From Plantago ovata (taxonomy: Eukaryota; Streptophyta; Magnoliopsida; Lamiales; Plantaginaceae), in contig CM051456.1 of the NCBI GenBank assembly GCA_028274465.1, forward strand, positions 119,676,880-119,740,879: a DNA stretch of 64,000 nucleotides, read 5' to 3'. The first letter of the stretch is position 1, and each line of letters begins with the position of its first letter. The notes under the pieces were generated by a model, which worked only from the letters and a program-made list of their open reading frames with translations, searched no databases and was not told where the DNA came from. The translations under genes were made by a program, and so were the position numbers. Below, piece after piece: positions 11,300 through 23,806 of the stretch.

Positions 11300-14200
11300 T
11301 TAGCCCTCTAACGTGAATGCTGGAACCTTCAGAAAGTAAACCAAAAGTTAGTGAAACCAAAGGAAGCAAAACAAAAGGAAAAGTCGACCATAATATTCAG
11401 AGGAATCCTGAGGTGCAATTATGTGATATGTAATTATGTACAAGTTTAGGAAGCCCATTACTAGGTCACCTCATATAAACAAAAGGAGTTTGAACAAAAT
11501 AGGAAACATGTGCCTTTACATACCTCAGACATGTTATACTCAGGAACGCAGGTTTCTTCATTCTTATAACTCTGAGATATATGACACTGAAGAATCCGGA
11601 GCTTGCCTTCCTGCCGTATTCAGCGGGAAACCATGCTCAGATAAAAGAGTAAAATATACATTTAATTAAAAAAAAATCTAGAAAAGCTTGCTTGTTCTAC
11701 CTTGGTTCCATATACAAGGCCACCACCGACAGAAGGGTGGAAAGAAGCTACATTAACCTCATCTTCTGCACTAGGAAGAACTCTCACAAGTTCCATATCT
11801 GCCACTCTATAGACCTGTATGACAGAAAATGACTCAATCAGGGTCTGCTGGAAAGATACAATTCAGACAAGCACTCAACATAGAGCTCCATTTGCTCTGC
11901 TCTTCATAAATCTCTAAGAAACATAACCAGCAATATTAGAACAGAAAAAGGCTATCTAGGTGTGAAATATTTTGGCTAAACATACAGCACAACAAAAGAT
12001 TCATTATTTTCCAGTATTTGAAAAAATCTAGTTCCTATCATCATTCTGAGAGTACCGAGTTGGTCCAAGAATTCAGGATGATTGCCCTGTCTTGAGGCCC
12101 ACAGGCAGTTGACACATTCAAATGGCTATATATCTTCGGATACGGGAGACCAAAATCAAACAAGAATTTTAGCTACTAATTCGGTGGCTATCCTTTTAGG
12201 TTAAACTATTTCATCTCCATCACTGAAATAACATAAAAATAGAATAAGCTTGAATACTCCAGTACAGGAGAAATGATTTCTCTAACTCTGGATTACAGGC
12301 CTTTCTAACAGATGGTCAGGTATCAGGATGTCAATCATGGCAACATCTTCCATTCGATATTGGAGACACGAAGTATCACAGGCATTATTTGGTGTGCCAC
12401 TTTGCACACAGCTAGATAAAGAACATTCCTACCCAACTATATTCTCATGTACAACAAATATTTTCTCATGTGCACCAAATAACCAAGTTAACTAGCGGTA
12501 TACAAAATCAAAATGCTACATTAAAGTAATGATACATAAGGTGGTCTGGTGGTAAGGGTGCTGCAGTAGCACAGAAGAGGCCGGGAGTTCGAACCCCCGG
12601 CGGAGGCATAAGGTTGGTATAGGTGTATTTGGAGTCATAAGGTGGTAAAGGAGTAGTGTAGGAGTAGGAATAGGGTAGTTAAATTTGCTGTCTCAAAAAA
12701 AAAAAAAAAAAAAAGAAAAAGAGGAAGATTATTATCAGGTAACATATCATTTGACCAGGGAAAACTCAAGAAATCTTCTTCTCTACACACCAAAATGCCA
12801 CAAATTTCACCAAATTTTGCTTAGTGATACTTCAAAATAGTGAATTTAAATTATAAGGACTCGAGCTATCACCAAAATGCTACCCCGTTTAGAGATAGAA
12901 CACTGAATTTTCACCAGTGTTTTCTAGATGACACTCTAGATTAGAACTACACCTATGAACAAGCAATATCATACAAGGCTGAGAACTTTTGTTCAAGTTT
13001 TTATCATGAAACATGAAATAAAAGTTTAACAGTAGCCGGTGAAGGTTCTACATATCAGCGACACTATTGGCAAGAAATGTACATCCGGTGAAATAGGATA
13101 AACAATTACCCTTTTCCCAATCAATTGTTTACACTTCCCTTTTTCATCAGTCCACATAATAGTTTATGGTTCCTCTTTTAATACGTAGTAACTTTTTTCT
13201 TACTGCCATATATAGACACACACACACACACTCCTAGAAAAACTGAGCAAAAAACATATGTAAACAATTCAATTGGACAGTGGGGATATTAACCATTTCA
13301 AACGGTAGGAAACAGAATGAGCCAGTGTAGGTTGCCAGCTATAAAATTGAAGCAGTAAGTTAGAAATAAGGACATCATCAAACCTCAAGAATTGTGTAAA
13401 TGGGTACGGTAGCATCTCCATCAATAACTACACTTTTGAGAAGCGAATTGTGGCGGCGACCGTAGGCTAGTAAAAGATGCTCAGATGTTGGAGAGAACTG
13501 TAATGCAAAAAGAGTTCAGATTAACCTTGTATGCATAAAACTCTTAAGACGAAACAGTGTAAAAAAGTAATCAAATAACTATTACAGAAAATATGACAAA
13601 TAGAAGACTTGGGTGTTTATGATAGAAGGTTACATAACGAGATGCATAGCCCCAAAATCAGATATTCTAACCTGAATCGAAGTCAAGCAATGAGCTGCTC
13701 TAATGGCCCGAGAAGCAAGAACTGTACCGAATCTACATGAACAAGAGTGCTCATTAAGTTCAACAGAAGGATTATAGTGTAACATGAAGCTTATGTGAGA
13801 ATCTGAACACTCACGTAGCCTCCTCGAGGGAATATATCCTCAGCTCATACATAACTTGGTGTGATGATATTGGATGTCTTGTTGGTGATGTCGAAGCCCC
13901 AATAAAATCATGCTGAAAATTCCCTTGAAACCCTGTGTCGGCATCAATACTTGGCAAGATACAAGCTACGCAAACAGCTAAAAATCTCCCGCACGGCGAG
14001 AAATGGGCACCCATTTCACTGCATGAAAAAATGTTTAGACAATATTACAAGCAAGATTCAGAAGCATTATTCAGCTAGAGAGGCCATAGAGGGAAAAATA
14101 GAAGAAGAATCAAGTCCAATAACAATATTTTTTCCTTCCTAAAGTCGCCCTAACATTGGTGGTTATAAACTTCGAGCGACAAAAGTAATAGTATAAACGC

Positions 14201-17200
14201 TAAATAGCTTTGCTTACCTACACAGAACAGCATGAGGAATTGTCAAGCGACACCTGTCTGTATCAAGTGGCGCACATGGATTTCTAACATCATGAGACCA
14301 TATTCTTAACTTAACTGTACAAGGTAACTCAGCAGCTGCAGCTGCAGCTAGCGATGTGGCTACCTCTGACTGAACCTGGCTCATGAAAGGCTGAGGATTG
14401 CCTTGCTCCGTTGGAATAATGTTAGGAGCAACACCATCACCAGATTCAGTTCCTGGTATCATTCGGGAACGTGAAGAACGGTGCCGGGAGCCTGATCTTC
14501 CAGCAACTCTGATATTACCAGCAGCATTCAGATTTACAGGAGCATTAGGGTTCGCTATTGCACTATATGAAGGCAAACCTTCAGTAGCACCTCCATTTTG
14601 TGAGTGCATCGCACGTTGTCCAGCTTGGCTTTGACCCATCAACCACAATTGCTCCGCTCGAATAATGTTAGGAGCAACACCATCACCAGATTCAGTTCCT
14701 GGTATCATTCGGGAACGTGAAGAACGGTGCCGGGAGCCTGATCTTCCAGCAACTCTGATATTACCAGCAGCATTCAGATTTACAGGAGCATTAGGGTTCG
14801 CTATTGCACTATATGAAGGCAAACCTTCAGTAGCACCTCCATTTTGTGAGTGCATCGCACGTTGTCCAGCTTGGCTTTGACCCATCAACCACCCTTGCAA
14901 AAACGGGATTTCCCAGTATGCTGAGTCAGAAAACGGAAAGAAGCTTCTATCTTCACCCAGCAAATCTGTCTCCATAGCATCTACAGATCCATGTTGAAGA
15001 GTGACGTGTTCCGTTTCCCTCATTACAGAATTATTTTCTGCCACTTCACGTACAGGGGATTGAATTGGTGACAAGACTAGTTCATACTGCCCAGATGGTG
15101 TTGAATATGTAAGAAGTCGAACAGAAGCAGAAGTTTCTCCCCTGTGTTCTGGAGCATTAGAGCTTGAGGCGTGATCAGCCTGTGGTGGAAGCAAAGTACC
15201 ATCACCCTGGCCAATCGTGGGCCAGACTAGAAATGGTATAGACATGACCGGCAGCTCATTTATTGAATTAGACTGATAAGAGGAGTGAGCGTCTGCCAGA
15301 TATATTGTCGGAGGAGGGTAACGTAAGTACCCACGGGATGTCGCGAGAGTCATTGAAGGGTCCGATGAGTCAAGATCATTGACCTGGTAAAGGCCGCACA
15401 CTTAACAAAGATACCTTGATAGGATAAAAGGCCAAAAATAATAATAGAGGATTTAGAAGATGTGCAAGCAATACCTCAGCAGTTAAGAGAAATGGGGCAG
15501 CATGTGGGTGGAAATGCACAGCACGGAGTGAACGTCGTGTCTTCAATATAATGGTAGGTGTAGAAGCCTCACCTCTCCGGTTGTAGTGCCATATATATAG
15601 CTGTCAGTTAAGCCAAGATTAGATATTGAAGCTCCAAATATTAACAAAATCATCATGTCACAAATCATACCTTGTGACCGGATGCCACTGCCAAAATTTC
15701 CCCTTGTGCATGGAAGGCAATTGAAGCTATAGGACGGTCTGTATTACAGAATAATATAACGTTGACATCCTTGAGGCTGATGTAATACAACTTTTAAGTA
15801 ATAGTAAAAATATCTGAGAGCTTACAGAAATCACGTGTTCCTATACACTCAGCAGTCTTCGCATCCCATAGGCGAACTTCATGGTCTAAGCTTCCACTTG
15901 CAAGGACTTCAGGATAAAGAGGATGGAACCTAACCTGTCAAATTCCAATCAGCAAGTCAGGCATACAAGTAGGACCTGCATGCTTAACCTTTTGGCCACT
16001 GGGGAGCGGAACCAGGAAAAACATCTCAAACAACAATCTATGGTCACATGAATTAAATCAATGTTGATACAAATCTAAAATAGCAAGCTTCCTCGGTCTT
16101 TTCTTTCTTTGGCATGGGGGAAGACACAATGGATGGTATCCAGCTCTCATAATAAAACTAGAATTACATTATTTCAGGATACATTAATTTTAAAAAATAA
16201 TTAAAAAAACAGGCTTACCACCCAAGGTGTTCTCCGGTGACCACTCAAAACTTTCAAGCACTTTCCAGATTGGCAATCAATTATCTTAACTGTATGGTCT
16301 CCACTGCCAGTACAAAAAATAATAAACTGTTCAAATATCCAACTATGCATTCTAATATTATATACTAAATATGTTTGTATTGGATACAAAGAGAAGGGGA
16401 TGTGGATAGTTACTGGGTAGAAGCAAGCGTCTTTCCATCGGGACTGAAGGCTGCAGCAATGGTAGATCTTGGTGGAGGTACTAACGGACAATACTTCGCT
16501 GATAAATGTAACAATGACTCTGCTTCCACCCTGCACATTCATCATGCTTTCTGGTTATAGAACGTTATCACTGATATATCCTGACAGAAGAGAACAGAGA
16601 GCATATCTGGCACATACCATGAACGGAGATCTTGTCTTGCATCTTTTCCCGATTCGTTTTTAGTTCCACTGGACTCGGTAAGACGACTTGATACTTTGCC
16701 CCAGAATCTTTTAGGAGCTCGCTTTGTTCTAGGAGATATCTCTCTCCGAGCTAACAGTCGATATACATTACTGCAAATAAATTTTAGCATATTAATATCT
16801 TCACTGGTTATATTTTATGGAGTAAATTTATCCCTGTTTTGAAATCAATTTAAAAACGAAAGAAGAACAAATACAAAATCAAAATTGGTGGGGGGGGGGG
16901 GGGGGGAATGAAGGCTAACAAACCAAAAGCATGAACTCATAAGCATCTTGGACAAGCTTACACAGAATATCAAAACTTAGTCAGCACTCAGCCCGAATCA
17001 GTTGAAAGTACACAAAACGTAAGAATGAAATGCACAACCCGCACAGATGGAAGAGCACATATATACCACGTGAAAGAAGCAATAAGACAGCTTAGCTTAG
17101 GAATTATGCATATTAATTCAAACTAGAAACGAAGAAATCACATGAATGAACTTAATTTACACGTGTAAATATACAAAATCCAAGGATTACCTAAAAAGGT

Positions 17201-17887
17201 TTGCTTACGGACAGCCATACACAGTCCAGATTAACAACGATAAAAACACAAAGACTCGCTAACACTGTACCAATTCAATCCACATGCAACCGAATCCTCG
17301 TGCGAAACATTTATACAACTAGCATCAACACATACAAATCCAGCGCCATAAAACATCCTATACATGCTGAATTTGGCAAGACTAAGAAGAATGAGATCCA
17401 TTCCGATCCTATCTCAGTAACTTCATCAAATACAACTCGAACAAAAGCAGCATTGAAGCAAATCTGGACCACACTTATCAAACCTCGACTAACAAAGCTA
17501 AACTAAGTAAAACTACTGACATGTTCATCCATCAGCTCTAATCTCACCCAAACATACATGATAAGCTCCATCAGCCATCAAGCTGAGATTTCATTCAATT
17601 GATTCCCAATTAACTTTACAAAAATAATAAAATTACCAATTCAAATGAACAGATCCAAAACGGAGATCTCAATTGTCATCAGAATTTGCAAAATTCAGCT
17701 CATCCACATCACAAACATGTAATTAAACTCAATTCCAAACAGAAACTGCACAATTGAGTTGAAATCAGAGCAAAATAAAGTCAAACCTTTTCCTCGAATT
17801 CGTATTAGGAGGCGTCTCAGCCGAGGGACACAGCGATGGCGCGGCGGAGGACGAATTGTCCGGCCAATTCGAGGATGACGGCCTCAT
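11300..17887 (-). CDS. AMBRA1-like WD40-repeat protein, 14 coding exons
   Basis: Exons (minus strand): 17887-17787, 16770-16618, 16530-16414, 16303-16219, 15934-15826, 15738-15671, 15600-15475, 15383-14218, 14018-13815, 13732-13672, 13497-13384, 11814-11701, 11610-11524, 11326-11300. Every junction has GT-AG ends and a matching phase; the sum is 2532 nt, 843 residues. The N-terminus is Ser/Pro-rich, followed by the segment NVYRLLARREISPRTKR. WD40 blades are readable: AAAFSPDGKTLAS, DHTVKIIDCQSGKCLKVLSG, EVLASGSLDHEVRLWD, LAVASGHKLYIWHYNRRG. A long low-complexity linker (exon 8) precedes a second conserved part with MGAHFSPCGRFLAVCVACI, FSPTSEHLLLAYGRRH and VNVASFHPSVGGGLVYGTK. This is the plant family related to animal AMBRA1, a DDB1-CUL4 substrate receptor; the plant role is not established. 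Odd points are an internal in-frame duplication and a SINE in intron 11. Confidence 0.9.
12541..12715 (+). mobile_element. tRNA-derived SINE in intron 11 of the AMBRA1-like gene
   Basis: The head has A-box-like GGTCTGGTGGTAAGGGTG and a textbook B box, GAGTTCGAACCCCCGG, about 35 bp downstream, as in RNA polymerase III promoters. The body contains CGGAGGCATAAGG and CATAAGGTGGTAAAGG. It ends AAATTTGCTGTCTC plus a long A-run. It lies antisense to the host gene. Related copies are at 46986-47165 (-), 60460-60646 (+) and possibly 60659-60808 (-). Confidence 0.85.
14403..14894 (-). repeat. In-frame 246-bp tandem duplication in the AMBRA1-like coding sequence
   Basis: Two copies of 246 bp (14403-14648 and 14649-14894) are nearly identical; the visible differences are GTTGG versus GCTCG near the junction and the last bases of each unit. 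The unit is 82 codons, so the reading frame is kept. It encodes a Ser/Gly/Asn/Arg-rich linker with LWLMGQSQAGQRAMHSQNGG and RSGSRHRSSRSRMIPGTESG. Confidence 0.95.
16885..16907. repeat. Poly-G tract in intron 1 of the AMBRA1-like gene
   Basis: A run of about 18 G follows GGTGG in plus orientation, so it is poly-C in the transcript. A shorter poly-G run lies at 22016-22027. Length may be unreliable in assembly. Confidence 0.8.
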
Positions 17888-18860
17888 AATAACTTATACT
17901 AATATAATAAATAATAATTTACAATCCGAGATGGCAAATTGAGAGAATTAGATACAACAGGTTCAAGTACATCCAGCCATATCGGTATTGGGGAGATTAG
18001 TTATACATGTACAAGGGCGGATGTTGTATCTATCTATCTGTATATGTATATTATATATATATAAAATTATGATAAATCTATCTGGGTAAAATATCCATCA
18101 AAACGCCGCCGGATTTGGAGAAATTTACAGGGGGAGGAGGAGATCTCGGCGGCAGGGGTATGATGGGGAAAGAAAAAGATTAGGGAAAGAGAAAACAGAG
18201 GTGCAGATGCAATGGAGGAAGAGGTTATGGTCATGGATTTCCGGTCATCTCATACTCATGGTTTTTATTTTTGATGTCACAGGAGATTGATGTGACGGAA
18301 ATGCCCTTAATTAGGGGTTTGAAGTTTTAATTATTGCATCATTTCTCTAGAATTTTGTCTCCCCTGTCCTGTGGATAAAATTGGCTTTTTAAGTTGTCAT
18401 TTTGTTTTTCTTTTCCTTTTCTGTTTATTAGTAAGATTTAGTAGAAGATTAGAGTTTGGGTAGGTATTTGGACTTAATTTAGGTCTAGCTACACTCTAGA
18501 GGCTCTAGAGGAAAGAATTGTTTTCGCCAGTAAATATATCTATATCTAAGTATTCTTTTATAATTTTAATATATAGTTATTTTATTTTTCTCATGAACAA
18601 TGATGATTCGATTAACTTTATTTATAACGTATATATTGATCATAAATTAATTCTAAAATGTTAGCATGAAATTTTAAAGAGATTAGACGAAAGTGCACGT
18701 TACTTTTTGAGAATTCATATTAATAACTCCATATTTTATGAACGCATGATTTGGAGCTATTTCAGAATTTGTAATTCGCTAGAACAATTTTTGTGCTCGC
18801 ACGAGTCATGAAATGAAATGTACCTAAAACGAATACCATTTGTGAGGGCCATCATAACAC
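17888..18860 (-). promoter_or_regulatory. 5' region of the AMBRA1-like gene
   Basis: Likely leader and promoter. A (TA)n stretch at about 18037-18063 could serve as TATA sequence. A purine-rich block (GGGGGAGGAGGAGATC, about 18130) lies further upstream of the start codon. Beyond 18300 the sequence is A+T-rich with no gene. Confidence 0.35.
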
Positions 18861-18913
18861 CGAAATAGCAGACCACGATTAACCGTGTTTTCTTAAAGAG
18901 TCGGGTCTGAATC

Positions 18914-19100
18914 CATTTGCAGTCAGAGCGTTACAATATACGTGTACATTTTGCAGTCAGAGCAAAAGACTAAAATATAAAAAAACTAAAAAAAGTAAAT
19001 TTTTTTAGTTTGCAGTCAGAGCGTTACAAAAAGTATTTTGGTGGAGCAAAAGACTTTAGACATTTGCAGTCAGAGCGTTACAAAAAGTAAATTTTTTCCC
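18914..19100. repeat. Interspersed short repeat TTTGCAGTCAGAGCGTTACA, four copies
   Basis: The 20-mer or most of it occurs at about 18916, 18950, 19009 and 19062, separated by A/T-rich spacers of 15-40 bp. Two spacers share GAGCAAAAGACT and AAAAAGTA. It looks like a young irregular minisatellite. Confidence 0.75.
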
Positions 19101-19530
19101 AATTTGTAATTGTTGATCTAAGATGACTTAATTTGAGAATGAATATTCTAAGAGGGTACTAAAGTGAAATTATTTCTTCTAAATTTTATCAAATGACTTC
19201 TTTTATCTTTTGTCATTGTTCATCTTCTTTTTTCTTTTCTTTTTTTTCCAAAAAAATTGTTCATCTTTTTTCCATATGTAAGGTAATTTTATTTATTATA
19301 TAAACACTACGCTCACATAGTGTGTTAAATAGTTGCTAATGTTTAGGTAATTGGTGAAAAATAAGTAATACGAAGTAATATGTGATTAATTGTACCGATG
19401 AGAAAAAATTGCAATAAAATACACTTTCATATAAAAAAAAACCTGTTAAAAAAAATATGGTACTTTTACACACCAATATTCTTATTCTTTATACATGATT
19501 CGCACTAATATTAATAATTATAATTTGCAT

Positions 19531-19933
19531 GTTTGGAGCTCAATGTCTAAAGTCTTTTAAGCAAAATCTTTTAAGGAGGAATAGTAAACTCCATTATAGG
19601 AGTTGATTGTGTTTGGAGTAATTTTGGAATAAAATAGATGTATAGTGTAGGGTAATAATGAGGTGTAAGAAGGTTTTTTTTTTTTTCTTTTGTACCAGGT
19701 ACGGAATTTGAGGAGAATATGTGGTGGAGGTTTTATTTATGGGTGAAAATAAAAGTAAAACAAATTTTAAAAAATAAAAAATCTGACTTTGACCTATTGG
19801 GAAGGAGAAAAAAAATGAAAAAAGCTCCAAAAGACTTCTGGAGAAATAACATCAAGTCTTTTGGCCAAATGACCTCCAAAATTAAATCTCCGTTTAAAAC
19901 GCCCAAAAGACTTTGCAAATTGAGCTCCAACGC
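19531..19933. mobile_element. Non-autonomous element with inverted ends TTGGAGCTCAAT
   Basis: The left end GTTTGGAGCTCAATGTCTAA is the imperfect inverse of the right end (CAAATTGAGCTCCAACGC), and AAAGTCTTTT is also shared inverted just inside each end. No clear target duplication is visible. It contains only short open frames. Confidence 0.5.
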
Positions 19934-22900
19934 TCTCGGTGTGTTTTTTCACACTTGAGTCTCGTGAATGAGATTGTGTGAAATTACAAGTTTACAATGC
20001 ATTTTTTGAAATGAAATCTCATAGCAATATAGCATGTACTATCATGTAATTTTCCATAATGCTTTTAGTTAGGGGTCCCCCTAATCCCCTTAATTAGCCA
20101 CCCAAGGCCCAACAATCAAATCCCAGGACCAGCCTATATCACGTAACTAGGAGGTAGGATGGGCTGGTACTTGCTAAAATTTGACAGTCGGTTTTGAGCC
20201 CAACTAGCCTATTCAGAAAACAAGAGGATTGCTCTAACCTAATCTAGCTTCAGGGTCTATTTGTCTCTCTCACTAGTCACGACTCTCCAAATACGGTTGT
20301 ACCATTTTATCTATATGTCCTAATTTAAAACTCCAATCTATCATATGCTGCTCTTAACATCCAAACCATACTCTCTCGTTTCCTCTATCCTTTGTGTGAT
20401 TGTAAATGAAATGTTTATAAATTGGTGCCCCACTCTTTTACTATCAGAAACTTCTTGTTATTAAAATGTACCATTGCAATATATTTCATTTCTTTAAAGA
20501 AAGTAATAATAATAACTTTCTCTCTACAAATTTCTATTTTTCTATTAGCTCTTGTCGTAACAATTTTCTTTTAAATAATTAAAAATAAATAAAATTTTAA
20601 ACAAGTTTGTGATGTCATGAACATAAACTTTGAGTCATTATTTACACAAAATCAACATTTACAATTTTTTTTAAAAACCTATTTCTTTTTGTAGTAATGT
20701 TTTTTCAAAATTATATGACTGTAGCAATGAGAAACTTTGACATAACAGAGATAGTAAGTACTAAATACTAAATACTATAAAAAAAGTAAATGTTTATAAT
20801 TCTACCACATTTTATTAATTTAGGTAAAAGAGTGGTCATTCACGATCGATGGGTCGCCCGACAAACTGTATATAAGCACCACAAGCATGTGCCTAGCTAT
20901 TAGTTTTGCGTTTTGTCTAATGAATTATGAATAGAGAAATTCCTCGATGGAAAGAATATAAATTCCTCAATCAACGCATTTGCGTTTTGTCTAATGAATT
21001 ATGAACCCACTCTTTTTATGAACCGGTGCCTATAGGAGTGATAGGACCTCAAGTTCGTTCGATTTGCAACAAACTATCAAAAAAACGCACCAACTCGATT
21101 TGAGAGATCTTGAACATGTTCACTTTACTCCTATATTGATGGAGAAGTATCGTGAGGTTGGCTTAGTGTATAAGTGTGAAATGAGCATTGTGAAACATCA
21201 ATTGTAATAAGACAATGACTCATACTGAATCTTTCCGTTTCCCTGCCTAAAAAAGATGACAGATGAGATAGGTACTTTTGCTATATGCATTAGCAGTGGC
21301 ACCGACCTACCAACTGATCGTTCTTGCCTTGCTGAACCTAAATTCCATGCTGACTTTTCCAAATTGTACTAAATGATTTTCACTATTTCACCCAAAGTGA
21401 GTATATACAGAATAGAATAAAGTATTATATACTGTATCCATTTTGATTGGTTTCAATATTTTCAAATTCCAAACTTTGTGCTTCATTTAGTATGATACCG
21501 CGTGTCACTAACTAATTGGAAGTTTGGAGCTCAATCAACACTATTAGTACTACTACTACTGCGTTGATTTAAATGTCGCATTTTCACAAATTCTAAGGTA
21601 AATTGTCAAAATGCGTTATAAGTCCTCATTTATATACTCATCCTATTAAAATTAACATAAAATCTATAGTGAAAAGTGAAAACTATATTGATCCATTATG
21701 TCAAACTATATTTATTGTTAAGATTATAAAAAAAAAGAAGCCTATCCTAACTAGAAATTCACAAATTAAAGGTTCTATAGCCTATGTAAAAGCTTATCCT
21801 TATCGACGTATCCGCCTATTCTGGTACATAAGAAGATTAGCTAGCTCCTAACCCTAATACGTGTACATTGGGATTTGAGGTTACTTAGTGCGGTTCGTGC
21901 AATCACATCTGTTGATGGGTAAAATATTGGTTCTCTTTAGATCGTGCTAATACACGTTCGTCCTCTTGACTTCAAGTTCCCTCCATTTGTTGTACCTGAG
22001 GATCACTTTCAACAAGGGGGGGGGGGGTAGTAATAGTTGTCCGATTTGTCTATTGATCATACCGGAGGACGACTTTACGGATAGAGGATTGAGAATGCCT
22101 CTAGTAAATAAGGTAGAGCTTAGAGTCAAGATTGATTGATTACCTTCAAATGATGGGATGTAGATGCTATTTATAACCTTCATATCAAGTAGTCTTCTTC
22201 AAGATCGCACCAAGTGGACGGCTAGGACGGAGCCACATGGGTGTAAGAGGCCCATTAGCATTCAATGGGCTTGGCCCAATATGCAAGGCTTTGTCCCTTT
22301 GGGCTTGCTCTATTTTCCTTAGCGGATCACTTGGGAAATGTCATAATGCTAGGAGATGGTCCATAATACTTGATAGGCCCTAAAAATTAATAGAGCACCA
22401 TTTGGAACGTCCAAATCCGTTGTTCAAGGGTTGAACATATTTTTACATTAACATCTAATTTTACTTTTTCCTAGATGAGCTCTATGTCTTGTTAGCTGGT
22501 GGCTAAGATATGTGTCGCTCTCTTTCTCGTCAGATCGCGAATTATTTCTTCGAAAGTTCTTCTTCGTAGTTAAACAAAGTTTCAGCGCATATATATGAAC
22601 TTCTACTTGTGGAATCATAACTTTATCATCCCATTACCACAATTGTTGGAGGGCTACAATCAGCTAACGTTATCTGCATGTTATATAACAAAGTTGTGGT
22701 TATGCAGATTATGAAAATTTTAGCCACAAAAAAATCATCAATTGGACCGGTTTGATGGGATACATTCATTACAAAGGTGGCTTTATGTGCTTCACGAGAT
22801 TGAAAATGCTTCAAGTTGTAACAATTGGTGATTTCACAAGCACAATCAAATCCTGTTCCGTCATTTAGGATCAACCACCTTGCCTATTGATTTGACACAC

Positions 22901-23400
22901 ATCTTAATTTATATTGTCCTTCTAAACTTATCCACAACATTAACATGCTGAAAAAATATTTTTCTAAGTAGCTACAAATCCACAAGATCCCATACCAATG
23001 ATGGAGCGAAACATCAGTTTAGAATGATAATGTTATAGATATATTATGACAAGTTTGCCTCCAACCGGGGATTTTGTTACTTGTTATATAGGATGCAAGT
23101 AATAGTATAATCCCTTTTACTACGATATAATGGACTGATCAAGTTATTGTTCTAATTACATTTTAAGGTGATTAATTGGTTTGTGGAGTGCTTTAAGTTG
23201 TCGATTGTATTTTAATTGGGAGATTTTGATTCTATGTTTTTAGTAGGTACGTTGTGTGTATTGCTTATACACCTGGACCTAGACTCTGAGTTTGTTTTAT
23301 TAATTAATGAATTTTTTTACCGTAAACAATAAATAAATTAATCCCTTTTGTTTAGTTGGATTTATAAGTAAAAAATCGACTTTTGAAAGTTCTTGGGTTG
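19934..23400. other. Gene-free A+T-rich region
   Basis: No supported gene. A 24-bp direct repeat (TTGCGTTTTGTCTAATGAAT and following ATGA) occurs at about 20907 and 20980. A poly-G run is at 22016-22027. The stretch 21850-22450 has balanced composition and could be an old LTR-element fragment, but no domain is readable. Confidence 0.45.
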
Positions 23401-23806
23401 TCCGCTTTCTATGTTTGGTTTTGATGTTGGTTGTCCCTTGCCCGGTTGCTCCATTTGTGCTCATTTATTGGTAACGGATTCGTGGGGGCTTCTATGGGTG
23501 GTGAAGTTACTTGCTCTTTTCTTATTGGATCAAGGTTTGAAGTGAGGCTTGTTTGCATACTTGGAAGTTATGTTGTTTTGTTCCTTGGTGAAAGCTCTTT
23601 GATTATTCTCTGGCTTCGTTGGGTGAGATGAGGGTCTTGGATAGAGTTTGTTTGTTACTTTGGTTTTAACGTTTGTCGTGGCTTTCCCATGCATAATGTG
23701 AAAGTACTCTTTTGTTGTCGTTCTGTTCTATTGTTGTCGAGCGTTTCTTATACTCTTAATAAATACGAAGTAAATCTTTTTAGCCGCGTTTCCAAAAAAG
23801 AAAAAA
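23400..23806 (+). mobile_element. LINE-like 3' region
   Basis: A G/T-rich sequence ends AATAAATACGAAGTAAATC, TTTTTAGCCGCGTTTCC and an A-rich tail. The ending resembles those at about 57610-57650 and 60120-60165 (AAATTTCTTTAGCCATTTCAAAA). This suggests 5'-truncated copies of one LINE family. No domain is readable. Confidence 0.4.

Noticed and set aside
16581..16605. TGACAGAAGAGAACAGAGAG, resembling miR156 (TGACAGAAGAGAGTGAGCAC)
   Set aside because: The match breaks after 12 bases, it lies in an intron on the opposite strand and no complementary star arm is visible.
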